Below, piece after piece: positions 1-7,967 of a DNA stretch of 64,000 bases. Location of the stretch: the NCBI GenBank assembly GCA_963674665.2, contig CAXXPL010000009.1:186001-250000 (forward strand), in the 5' to 3' direction. Source of the stretch: G963674665 sp963674665. GTDB taxonomy: Bacteria > Desulfobacterota > Desulfovibrionia > Desulfovibrionales > Desulfovibrionaceae. The notes beneath the pieces are model-generated. The model ran no database searches, was not told where the DNA came from, and saw only the letters and a program-made list of their open reading frames with translations. Every line of letters begins with the position of its first letter. Within the stretch, counting starts at the first letter, position 1. Made by a program: the position numbers and the translations under genes.

Positions 1-1
1 C

Positions 2-1336
2 CAGCTCATGCGGGAGATCAAAAACCTGTTCGACCCCATGGGACTGCTCAACCCCGGCGTGCTGCTCAACGAGGATAGCCAGGCACACCTCAAGAACCTC
101 AAGCCCCTGCCCGTGGCCGACGACCTCATCGACATGTGCATCGAGTGCGGCTACTGCGAGGAGACCTGCCCCTCCAAGGATCTCACCCTCACACCCCGCC
201 AGCGTATCGTGGCCTTCAGGGAGATTTCGCGCCTGCGCCAGGAGGGCGGGGACAAGGACCTGCTCAAGTCCGTGAAAAAGATCTACGACTACGACGGCGA
301 GGCCACCTGCGCGGCCGACGGACTCTGCGCCATGCGCTGTCCCGTGGATATAGACACCGGAAAGTTCATCAAGCACTACCGCTCCCAGCATCGTGGCTGG
401 GTGACCAAGGCCGTGGCATCCACCGCGGCCTCGGCCTTCACCCTCACCGGGGGGGCCATCGACCTGGCCCTGAAGACCGCGGGCCTGGCCCACGACACCC
501 TGGGCGACACGGTCATGGACGCTGTCTGCGGGGGGCTGCACAAGTACTCCGGCAGGGCGGTGCCCCGCTGGAACGTGGCCATGCCCCGCACAGTGGGGAG
601 ATCCAAGCGCCATGACACCCCCGCCAGCGACCGCAAGGTGGTCTACTTCCCCAGCTGCGTGTCCCGGCACATGGGCGCGGACAAGCGCGACCCGGACAAG
701 TCCACCCTGCAGGACCACGTGCTGAGCCTGCTGGCCAAGGCCGGTTACGAGGTCATCTTCCCCCAGCGCATGGACCGCCTGTGCTGCGGCCAGCCCTGGG
801 AGTCCAAGGGCTTCATGAAGCAGGCCGACGCCAAGCTCCGGGAGCTGGAGTACGCCCTTCGCCAGTCCAGCGAGGACGGCAAATACCCCATCCTGTGCGA
901 CACCAGCCCCTGCCTGATGCGCATGAAGACGCACATCACCAGCCTGGTGCTGCACGAGCCCGTGGAGTTCACCCGGCGCTACCTGTTCGAACACCTGGAG
1001 TTCATCCCCGTGAACAGGCGTGTGGCCCTGCACGTCACCTGCAGCTCCAGGAAAATGGGCCTGGCCGAGAAGATGGAGCACCTGGTCCGCACCTGCGCCC
1101 GTGAGGTCGTGGTGCCCAAGGACGTGTACTGCTGCGGGTTCGCCGGAGACAGGGGCTTCAACCACCCGGAGCTCAACACCTCGGCGCTGCACAACCTGCG
1201 TGGCCAGGTGGACCACTGCGACGTGGGGTACTCCACGTCCCGTACCTGCGAGATAGGGCTTTCCCTGCATGGGGGGCTGCCCTACAAGAACCTGCTGGTC
1301 CTGCTGGACGAGGCCTCCTGGCCGCGGGAAGAGTAG
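2..1336 (+). CDS. FAD/Fe-S oxidoreductase (D-lactate/glycolate dehydrogenase type), 3' part
   Basis: The frame is open to the left edge, so the true start and the FAD-binding half lie outside the window. The visible beginning (LFDPMGLLNPG) is typical of the end of an FAD-oxidase C-terminal domain. It is followed by a two-cluster ferredoxin-like module: Cys at visible residues 44, 47, 50 and 54 (CIECGYCEETCP), then a second set near 101-111 (CAADGLCAMRCP). Two CCG motifs near residues 259 and 374 (CCGQPW, CCGFAG) mark a heterodisulfide-reductase-like domain. Proteins with this order oxidise 2-hydroxy acids such as D-lactate and pass electrons to quinone or a membrane carrier, which fits a lactate-using sulfate reducer. 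The exact substrate is inferred, not visible. A truncated terminator-like repeat follows the stop. Confidence 0.85.
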   Translation, partial: QLMREIKNLFDPMGLLNPGVLLNEDSQAHLKNLKPLPVADDLIDMCIECGYCEETCPSKDLTLTPRQRIVAFREISRLRQEGGDKDLLKSVKKIYDYDGEATCAADGLCAMRCPVDIDTGKFIKHYRSQHRGWVTKAVASTAASAFTLTGGAIDLALKTAGLAHDTLGDTVMDAVCGGLHKYSGRAVPRWNVAMPRTVGRSKRHDTPASDRKVVYFPSCVSRHMGADKRDPDKSTLQDHVLSLLAKAGYEVIFPQRMDRLCCGQPWESKGFMKQADAKLRELEYALRQSSEDGKYPILCDTSPCLMRMKTHITSLVLHEPVEFTRRYLFEHLEFIPVNRRVALHVTCSSRKMGLAEKMEHLVRTCAREVVVPKDVYCCGFAGDRGFNHPELNTSALHNLRGQVDHCDVGYSTSRTCEIGLSLHGGLPYKNLLVLLDEASWPREE

Positions 1337-1368
1337 GGAACAAGGAAAGTTAGGAAAATAGAGAACTG

Positions 1369-1386
1369 CGAGGGGGGAACCTTTTA
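1369..1386 (+). repeat. Half copy of the GC-rich terminator repeat (family A)
   Basis: The string GCGAGGGGGGAACCTTTT matches the left arm of hairpins found at 12179-12217 and elsewhere, but the complementary right arm is missing. Sequence that looks like the left non-coding end of the IS110-family element begins shortly after. The arm sits where a terminator for the upstream dehydrogenase gene is expected. Confidence 0.5.
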
Positions 1387-1444
1387 ACGAGCATGAAGCT
1401 GGATTGCAGCACCCCAGAAGATGAAAGATACTAGAAGTGAGACG

Positions 1445-1574
1445 GCGGTTTGAGGTCGATCTTTTATATGGAGGTTTTAACCCCGTGTTTTAACGTGACC
1501 CGCGTTTCCCTGTCGTACCCCGGAATGCCTCTTTAAGAGCGCACAGTAAAAAGAGCTAAGATGTTTTCATCTTA
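1445..1574 (+). ncRNA. Candidate bridge-RNA region of the IS110 left end, split
   Basis: IS110-group elements encode a structured bridge RNA in the non-coding left end upstream of the transposase; this is established for the family. Here that space is about 130 bases before the IS1182 insert plus about 60 bases after it (3119-3182). Visible structure includes the hairpin TAAGATG-TTTT-CATCTTA at 1557-1574 and the small palindrome CTCTTTAAGAG. The IS1182 element entered at the 3' foot of the 1557-1574 hairpin. RNA function is inference from position only; no loop-to-target match was shown. Confidence 0.3.
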
Positions 1575-1590
1575 ACAGTCTGTCGAACTT

Positions 1591-1633
1591 AACTCAGCAT
1601 CAGCGTGCCGTGAATGGGGGCTGATGCTGAGTT
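1591..1633 (-). terminator. Hairpin inside the IS1182 end, after the transposase
   Basis: A perfect 13-bp inverted repeat (AACTCAGCATCAG at 1591-1603 and its complement at 1621-1633) encloses 17 bases. It lies 83 bases beyond the transposase stop and just inside the left terminal repeat. It could end transposase transcription or shield the element from outside reading. There is no clear T-run, so the terminator role is tentative. Confidence 0.5.
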
Positions 1634-1716
1634 TACATTCAAGAAAAATCTTCTTAGATTTGTTTTTGAACCTGCAAAGCGTATTTTGAGCCCCAAAACC
1701 CCTCAGGTGTCGTTTT

Positions 1717-3064
1717 TTAGGCGCATTTCAACTTAAATAGCCGCTTCATATTGTAAGCCAAGCACACAAGCTTCCATTCCCCAGACACTTTTTCTAGACC
1801 TCGAAGGAGAAATTGGCGAAAGCCCAAAGTATGTTTAATGATCCCAAAAACCGGCTCAACACTTTGCTTACGCAATGAGTACAGTTGTCTTCCTTTCTCG
1901 CCGTCGAGTTTTTCACGCATCTTTCGCAAGTATGGATCCGTAACGGATTTTTCGGTTTTCTTTTTTTCTGGCCGATAGTCATATTTCAGTTGGCTCATCC
2001 GGCATGGCGGAACAAACGGATCTACGCACAATTCCTCTACTTTTTTACAGGCTTCAATGTTGCAATATCCCGTGTCCGCCAGCACCGCCACAGGCTGGCC
2101 CACGTCGTCCATAACGCCAACGACCGCAGGCAAGAGCTCATTCCTGTCTGAGCCGTTGTTCGTCACATAGCTGTGCAGAACCAGTTGTGAACCATCGGCA
2201 TCTACTGCGGCTTGGCAATTGTACGACTGTGTGTAGTCGCTCTTATTGGTCTTGCGCATGATTCGCGAGTCTTCATCAGTCATGTTTATCGACTCCGAAT
2301 CCTTGGGATCATCCTGGGGCGGCTTGGGAGCGCGGCCTCTGTGCTGCCCCGTTCGTTGCTCCCGAGCCTTACGCTTGCGTTCGAACTCGGCGTTTTCGGA
2401 TTCGGCGCGTTTGCGTAAACGCTCTTCCAACTTTTTTTGGGCCGCTTGCATTTTGCCCAGCAACTTCTCACGCCGAGCGAGTTCTTGTGGGATCCGCTGT
2501 CCATCGTCATCAGACGAGGAGTCGGCGTGCTCTGCCTGGGCCATTAGTTCGGCGATGTCGTGCGTCAGCTTCTGCTCAAGCTCACATGCCCTTTTATGCT
2601 TAATGTTTTTATATTTTGAAGCGTTGGCTTTGATGTGCGTCCCATCGACGCTGATATTTCCTACTTTGAGTAGCTTTAGTTCACCGGCGAGCTTGAGTAT
2701 TTCCAAAAAAAGCGGCGCTGACCGCTTCAAAGTTCTTGCGGCGGAAGGAGCAAATCGTGTCGTGATCTGGGTGTGTGTTGCCCGTTAAATAACGAACGGC
2801 AACATCCCGATAGGTGGCCCGCTCAATTTTACGCGAAGAGAAAACGCCATTTGCGTAACAATAAATTAATAAAGCCAGCATCATACGCGGCGGATACTGC
2901 TTCGAGCCGGTTCCACGCGCGTTTACTTGAAAACTATCGGTCGGAGCAAGCTTCACAGCCTCCAACACAAAATGGACCATGTCGTCGTCGGGGACCCAGT
3001 CTCGCATGTCCGGGGACAGTAACAAGGGCCTATCTCTATCGATGTCTCTAAATCGTGTGCTCAT
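1717..3064 (-). pseudogene. IS1182-family transposase, frameshifted
   Basis: Translation from ATG at 3064 gives the N-terminal DUF772-like domain (MSTRFRDIDRDRPLLLSPDM at the start) and runs to FEAVSAAFF. The frame then ends at 2681, while the catalytic DDE part continues in another frame from FLEILKLAG to 1717, with motifs such as SVDGTHIKANASK and VFGIIKHTLGFRQF. The break coincides with a run of seven T on the coding strand (2705-2711 on plus). Removing one T would restore one protein of about 445 residues. Either an inactivating insertion, a sequencing error or, less likely, +1 frameshifting explains it, since family members are usually a single frame. Confidence 0.85.
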
Positions 3065-3897
3065 AAAAATAACATAACAGATTGATATTAAAAAGTAAAA
3101 CTTAAGTCCGACAGTCTGTTAAGCTGGTAGGGCAAACGCAACCGCCGCCTCTCTACACTAATCTCTTTTATCGAGGGGCGCCATGGAACTCAAGCCAATT
3201 TATCATTGTGTTGCCGCTATCGATGTCCACCAAGCTAAGCTAACAGTTTGTATTCTTAGCGAGGACAAGCAAAGAAGACCTGTTAAAGAAATTCGGGAGT
3301 TTAACGGATTCAAACGGGACCGAAACGCAATGGCTGAGTGGATTGCCTCTTGTGAACCAGAAGAGGTCGTTATGGAGAGTACCGGCATCTATTGGAAAAG
3401 CCCTTATGCGGCTCTGGAAAAAGTTGGTATTCACGCATCGGTGGTCAATGCCCGGCATGTCAAACAGGTACCTGGTCGCAAGACTGATATCTGTGATGCC
3501 CAGTGGTTGGCTACTCTAGCACGAAGCGGGTTGCTGCGTGGTGGATTTGTGCCCAAAGATATCTTCCGAGGATTACGCCTGATTTCGCGCCAAATGCAAA
3601 AGATGACACGCATACTTGCTGATGAGAAAAATCGAATGCACAAGGTGTTGACTGATGGGGGAATTCGTCTGGACGTTGTCGTCAGTGACATCCATGGCAT
3701 GTCGGCACGCCAGATGCTCAAGGGTATCCTCAATGGCGAAGATCCAGAGCAGGTACTGCGGTACGCACACAAAAGGTTGAAGGCGACACATGAAGAGTTG
3801 CTGGATGCTCTTTCGGGAGAATTGACAGAACACCATATCTTCGTGGTGGGGGAAACTCTCGATCACATTGAGGACTTGGAAAGACGTATCGAATTAT

Positions 3898-5208
3898 GGT
3901 TCATCCGGCCCAAGCGTACTTTTGACAAAATGAAAGGACATGGCGACCAACTGGTTTTCACGCCAATGAATTCCAGAAGGAGATACCGCCATGTCCCCGA
4001 GCTTGCTCCACCACGCCTTCGGACTGGAGGGCTATGACTATATCCGCCAGTCTTTTATCGCAGGGAGCGTCGTTTTCTGGATAAAGCCCAAAGCCAAGCT
4101 GATCCGCTGCCCTGAGTGTAAACACCGCCGTATCATCAGGAAAGGCAGCAAGGAACGTTGGCTGCGAACCGCTCCCATCGGCGACAAGCCTGTCTGGCTT
4201 TGTGTGGAGACACCGCGAGTCGAGTGTCGTCGCTGCGGTTGTCTGCGCCAGATCAGCCATCCCATCGCAGACACAAGGCGCTGGCATACAAAGATTTTTG
4301 AGTGATACTTCCTGGCGCTGTGCAAGCTGATGACGCTCCTCGATGTTGCCTGCCCGCTCGAGATGGGATGGGATTGCGTCAAAGGCATCTTTAAACGCCA
4401 CTTGGCCCGGCGCTACGCTACTCCCAAGCTCGGGCGGCTCAAATACATCGCCATTGACGAAGTAACCGTGCGCAAGGGCCACAAGTATCTGACGCTGGTC
4501 ATGGATCTGCGAACCGGCGCCGTTGTCTTCGTGGGCGAAGGTAAGGGGGCCGAGGCACTCATGCCTTTCTGGGAGCGGTTACGGCGCACTCACGCCAAGA
4601 TCGCCGCTGTGGCCACTGACATGAGTGCGGCGTATATTGGGGCGGTGGCCGAAAATCTGCCAGGTGCGGCGTTGGTGCTCGACCATTTTCACGTGGTGAA
4701 GCTGATGAACGACAAACTTTCGTAGTTGCGTCGCAGGCTGTACCATGAACTCAAGGGGCCCTTGCAAAAGAAGACGCTGAAGGGCTCGTGCTGGGTGCTG
4801 CTGAAGAATCCAGAGAACCTCATCAACGAACGAGACGAACGTGAACGGCTGGAGGAAGCGTTTAGACTCAATGAACCATTGGCTATGGCGTATTATCTAA
4901 AGGAGGATCTTCGTCAGATCTGGAGCCAGCCGAACAGGGCTTCGGCGTCTCAAGTGCTCGATGATTGGATCGCCCACGCCAATGTGTCCAACGTGGAGCC
5001 GCTGATGCGCATGAGCGCAACTCTGGCGGCGTATCGCACCGGTATCCTTGCCTGGTACAATCATCCCATCTCGACAGGTCCCATGGATGGAACAAACAAC
5101 AAAATCAAGACCATGAAACGCCAAGCATATGGATATCGTGATATGGAGTTCTTCAAGCTCAGAATCATGGGCATTCATGAGGCGAAGTACTCTCTAACCG
5201 GATGAGCC
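3898..5208 (+). mobile_element. ISL3-family insertion sequence with 8-bp target duplication
   Basis: The ends are short inverted repeats: GGTTCATCCGG at 3898 and GGCTCATCCGG read from 5208 on the other strand. The flanking 8-mer CGAATTAT occurs at 3890-3897 and again at 5209-5216, the duplication length expected for ISL3. The element is 1311 bp and lies inside the IS110 transposase gene. The transposase stop codon lies within the right terminal repeat. Confidence 0.95.
3991..5205 (+). pseudogene. ISL3-family transposase with two in-frame stops
   Basis: One continuous frame encodes an N-terminal zinc-finger region (Cys pairs RCPECKHRR and ECRRCGC) followed by the DDE_Tnp_ISL3 domain (YIAIDEVTVRKGHKYLTLV, ALVLDHFHVVKLMNDKLS, MDGTNNKIKTMKRQAYGYRD). 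It is interrupted by TGA at 4303-4305 and TAG at 4723-4725. At both sites a C-to-T change on the coding strand (CGA to TGA, CAG to TAG) would explain the stop, and the related proteins I remember have R and Q at such places. The ribosome site AAGGAGAT precedes ATG 3991. Length without stops would be 404 residues. Confidence 0.92.
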
Positions 5209-5738
5209 CGAATTATTTCGTCAACAACTGATTGAAGGGTTGCAGCCTTACCGCCAAATATTGCAAGCCCTGGAGACAATTCCCGGCATTGACGAAAAAG
5301 GTGCCGCTATGATGTTGGTGGAAATTGGAGATGATATGCAGGCTTTTGGTAGTGCGGAAAAATTGGCTTCCTGGGCAGGTGTCTGTCCAGGCAATCACGA
5401 GTCTGCGGGGAAACGAGTCTCGGGAAAAAAGCGTAAAGGTAACCCGTATGTTCGTCGTATCTTGTGTGAAGCTGCCAACGCAATCAGCCGTACACGATGT
5501 GGGTTGAGCAAGAAGTTTAAATCCTTACTTGTGCGCCGAGGGAGAAAACGGGCAATCTTCGCACTGGCGCACAAAATATTGAAAATCATTTTCGTAATAA
5601 TATCACGTGGCGATTATTACCGGGATGCCACGATTGATTACGAAGCGCTGACGGTGAAGAAAAATGCACCGCGCTGGATGAAGATGCTTAAAAAATACGG
5701 CTATCTCCCTGCGTAGGCAGCATTTTCAAAATTTGGAG

Positions 5739-5876
5739 TTAATATCGTTGGCCTGGCAAAGGTCGGGGGATGTTCTGTGCCGTACGCAGGGGTTCTTTCA
5801 CAGTAAAGATATGGACGCAGCCGTTCAATAGGATGGCGAGCAGGGCGAGGGCGATGCATGTCGTGGTCTTTTTCAC
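5739..5876 (-). CDS. Small lipoprotein (45 residues), possibly truncated
   Basis: A GTG start at 5876 follows GGAGG with 4 bases between. The product begins VKKTTTCIALALLAI and has a clear lipobox LNGC with Cys20, so it would be exported, lipidated and anchored. Only 25 residues follow the Cys before TAA. The 3' end lies next to the presumed right end of the IS110 element, and an IS1380 element sits 75 bases upstream. The gene may therefore be the 5' piece of a longer lipoprotein cut off by the transposon, with a chance stop codon. No family recognised. Confidence 0.55.
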   Translation of the reverse strand: MKKTTTCIALALLAILLNGCVHIFTVKEPLRTAQNIPRPLPGQRY

Positions 5877-5951
5877 TGTGCCTCCAAAAGATTTGCTTTT
5901 GAATCTTTCAGGTATCACGAGTGCAATATATTGATAAGCATAATATTATAT

Positions 5952-7666
5952 CCTAAATCGAGCGATCCGGGCGATGCGAAAACGCTCCAGCGACAAAACT
6001 TGGGACTGCAGCACGACATACCGCCGATTCGGGAGAGGAATTGACGGTGGTTGAGCTGTGAGCATCCAGGACCTGACAAAATGGGCCCCTTTTCCCGGTC
6101 ACAGGACGCACCTCTCCCGCCAATGTTCACGGGACAGCGCCCGGTTTATGCCCAGACGAACCGTGGAGCGCTGAGACATCGCTCCCACAGCTCTTTGAAA
6201 CGTAAGGATTCCATGGTGACAGCCATGACCTTGAGCACGGTCCTGCCCGCGTGGGTGACGACCTTGGCTGCGACGTCCACCAGCTTGCGGCGAAGCGTGG
6301 TCGGGAGGGCCTGGACCGAAACCGCTGGCTCGCTGACGTCCTTCTTGAAAGCCTCGAACAGGAAGAAACCGAGAAGCATGGTGTAGTAGAAGGCGGCGTT
6401 GGGGATGAAGCGCTGGAACGGCAACTCCTCGAAGCCGAAGTCCTTGAAGGCCCTGTGCACCAGCTCGTCCGCCCCGCGCTGGTGGTAGGAGTGGATAACA
6501 GCGTGGCTCTCGGTCAGGCAGCCGATGCCTGCTTCCCGCAGCTGCTGGTCGATGGCCCCACCCATGCCGAGGTTGGTGTAGGCGAGCGTCCCCGGTCGGC
6601 TGCCAGGCAGAAGGTACTGCTTCTCCTCCAGCAGGGGACGCCAGAAGATGGCCCTGTAGAAGCGGTTCCAGGATTGGCGACGGTCGCCGAACTCGAAGCA
6701 CTGCCAGACGTCCTCGTCGGCCTTGCCGAAGTGGTGGTCAAACGCGGCCTCGGGAAGCGCTTCGATTATGGTTTTGATGTCGCCGTAGAACCTGCCGCCG
6801 CAGATGAAGCCGATGTCGAGCTTCTCCATCTCGGCAAACAGGTCCTGATCGAAGAAGCCGGAGTCCATGCGGATGATGATGGGCACGGTCTGGCTGTAGC
6901 GGGTGCGGATCATGCGCACGACGTGGCGGATCATCTGCTTTGCGGAGTCGCCGTTGTTGGAGTGCTTGTCGCCTCCACGGAAAACGGCGTCGATGATGAA
7001 GCGGCCCCAGGTCATCTGGAGAGGCTGGAAGCCCAGGACCTTCTTGTAGGTGGGCTTGACGCCGTGGCGTTTTGGCGCTTGGTCGTTGTCCATGACCATG
7101 GTGTCGATGTTCAGTTCGATGACTTTCGGCTTGGTGATCACGAGCCGCCAAAGGAAGAGCTGCTGCAGCAGGTGGCGGAACTTGTATGTCCGCACCGGGG
7201 AGAAGGCCCGGTAGAACCGCTTGATGGTGTGCGAGGAGGCCATGTCCTCAGGGGCGGCTTCAATGACAGCGGCGTAGCCGGGGTCCTTGGCCAGGGTGTC
7301 GAAGTAGGCCAGATGCCTGCTTGTGCCGTCGAAAAGGAAGCAGAGTACCTGCTTGAACAGCTCATCAATGGGCGCACCCTTCGGGTGTTTGCGCATGGAA
7401 CCGAAGAGCCGGTCGAGATGCGGGAACAGGTCGATGCCACGCAGGTAGCGAACGAAGGGATTGAGCCCGGCACGGCAGGTCAGACAGTCGTTGGTGACCT
7501 GGACATCGTCGATGGAGCTTGCTTTGGTGATTTTGTGCGTGGACATCCGGCCCTCCACCATATGGGTGAAACGATCATGGCCTCTGGCTGGATGTGATTG
7601 TAAACAAAAACGCGATGATATGCCAATGCTGACGCAGTGTCAGGCTGGTCGATCGCTCAGATTAGG
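5952..7666 (-). mobile_element. IS1380-family insertion sequence with 5-bp target duplication
   Basis: The left end reads CCTAAATCGAGCGATC from 5952. The right end read inwards from 7666 on the other strand is CCTAATCTGAGCGATC. CCT at the tips is typical of IS1380 relatives such as ISEcp1. TATAT flanks both sides (5947-5951 and 7667-7671), the AT-rich 5-bp duplication expected for the family. Length is 1715 bp, with one intact transposase gene on the minus strand. Confidence 0.9.
6146..7546 (-). CDS. IS1380-family transposase
   Basis: A complete DDE transposase of about 466 residues. Recognisable parts are NDCLTCRAGLNPFVRYL near the start, the catalytic-region strings NIDTMVMDNDQA, IIIRMDSGFFDQDLF and GADELVHRAFKDFGFEELPF. 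I chose ATG 7546 because GGAGGG lies a few bases upstream; an ATG 15 bases further up (7561) would overlap that site. No stop or frameshift is visible, so this may be the only active insertion sequence in the pile-up. Nothing suggests cargo. Confidence 0.93.
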   Translation of the reverse strand: MSTHKITKASSIDDVQVTNDCLTCRAGLNPFVRYLRGIDLFPHLDRLFGSMRKHPKGAPIDELFKQVLCFLFDGTSRHLAYFDTLAKDPGYAAVIEAAPEDMASSHTIKRFYRAFSPVRTYKFRHLLQQLFLWRLVITKPKVIELNIDTMVMDNDQAPKRHGVKPTYKKVLGFQPLQMTWGRFIIDAVFRGGDKHSNNGDSAKQMIRHVVRMIRTRYSQTVPIIIRMDSGFFDQDLFAEMEKLDIGFICGGRFYGDIKTIIEALPEAAFDHHFGKADEDVWQCFEFGDRRQSWNRFYRAIFWRPLLEEKQYLLPGSRPGTLAYTNLGMGGAIDQQLREAGIGCLTESHAVIHSYHQRGADELVHRAFKDFGFEELPFQRFIPNAAFYYTMLLGFFLFEAFKKDVSEPAVSVQALPTTLRRKLVDVAAKVVTHAGRTVLKVMAVTMESLRFKELWERCLSAPRFVWA

Positions 7667-7671
7667 TATAT

Positions 7672-7967
7672 ATTTTTGGTACTTGGAAATACATTTTAGG
7701 GCATGGTTCGAATCGGCAAGTCCCTTCAGGAAAATTCCCTCAAAAAGGCGTCCCGCCTTACAATGGGACAGTCTTTCGTAGATAAATTTTTCATGATAGG
7801 TTCAACCCAATGTTATCCGGGGCTCTGGCGGAATCCGCACCAGCTGAGCATTTCCTGGCAAAGGGCTGTAACGGTTTCGTAACACTTTAAGCGTGCACTA
7901 GTCGTATAGGGCGGATATACAAGATGGTTGGAGTTTCACAAAACACAATCAACCGGAGTGCGACAAA
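7672..7967. other. Intergenic region before the polyamine-type importer
   Basis: No gene is seen. The first part is what remains of the original neighbour of the small lipoprotein gene, displaced by the IS1380 element. The last part (about 7860-7967) should hold the promoter for the binding-protein gene, but I see no strong sigma-70 pair. The ribosome site CCGGAG lies at 7953-7958 before ATG 7968. Confidence 0.5.

Larger units (their letters stand above)
1576..3118 (-). mobile_element. IS1182-family insertion sequence
   Basis: The ends are imperfect inverted repeats: CAGTCTGTCGAACTTAACT at the left (from 1576), and on the other strand CAGACTGTCGGACTTAAGT at the right (ending 3118), 16 of 19 identical. 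Both sides are flanked by TTAA (1572-1575 and 3119-3122), which fits a 4-bp duplication of a palindromic target, although TTAA could also be part of the repeats. Length is 1543 bp, normal for the family. It carries one transposase gene on the minus strand, broken by a frameshift. Confidence 0.8.
3183..5716 (+). pseudogene. IS110-family DEDD transposase, interrupted by ISL3
   Basis: The N-terminal part (3183-3897) has the RuvC-like DEDD domain: AAIDVHQAKL near residue 12, VVMESTGIYW and KTDICDAQWLA. The C-terminal part (5217-5716) has the Transposase_20 helix-hairpin domain (LETIPGIDEKGAAMMLVEIG, WAGVCPGNHESAGK). Deleting 3898-5216, the ISL3 element plus one copy of its duplication, rejoins the frame exactly as RRIELFRQQLIEG. 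The reconstructed protein is about 400 residues, normal for IS110. Start ATG 3183 follows a purine-rich site (GAGGGG). Apart from the insertion no other lesion is visible. Confidence 0.9.
1430..5738 (+). mobile_element. IS110-family element carrying two other insertion sequences
   Basis: The transposase gene (3183-5716 after removing the ISL3 insert) is of the DEDD/Transposase_20 type. Such elements make no target duplication and have no classic inverted repeats, so both outer borders given here are approximate. The structured non-coding stretch upstream of the gene (about 1445-1575 plus 3119-3182) is interrupted by the IS1182-family element, and the coding region is interrupted by the ISL3-family element. 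The element must be dead in its present form. Confidence 0.6.

Noticed and set aside
6251..7597. Long plus-strand open frame of 448 codons.
   Set aside because: It is the mirror of the IS1380 transposase gene, rich in residues typical of shadow frames, and has no ribosome site.
7705..7714. GGTTCGAATC resembles a tRNA T-loop.
   Set aside because: The five bases on each side do not pair, and no anticodon or acceptor arm lies upstream.
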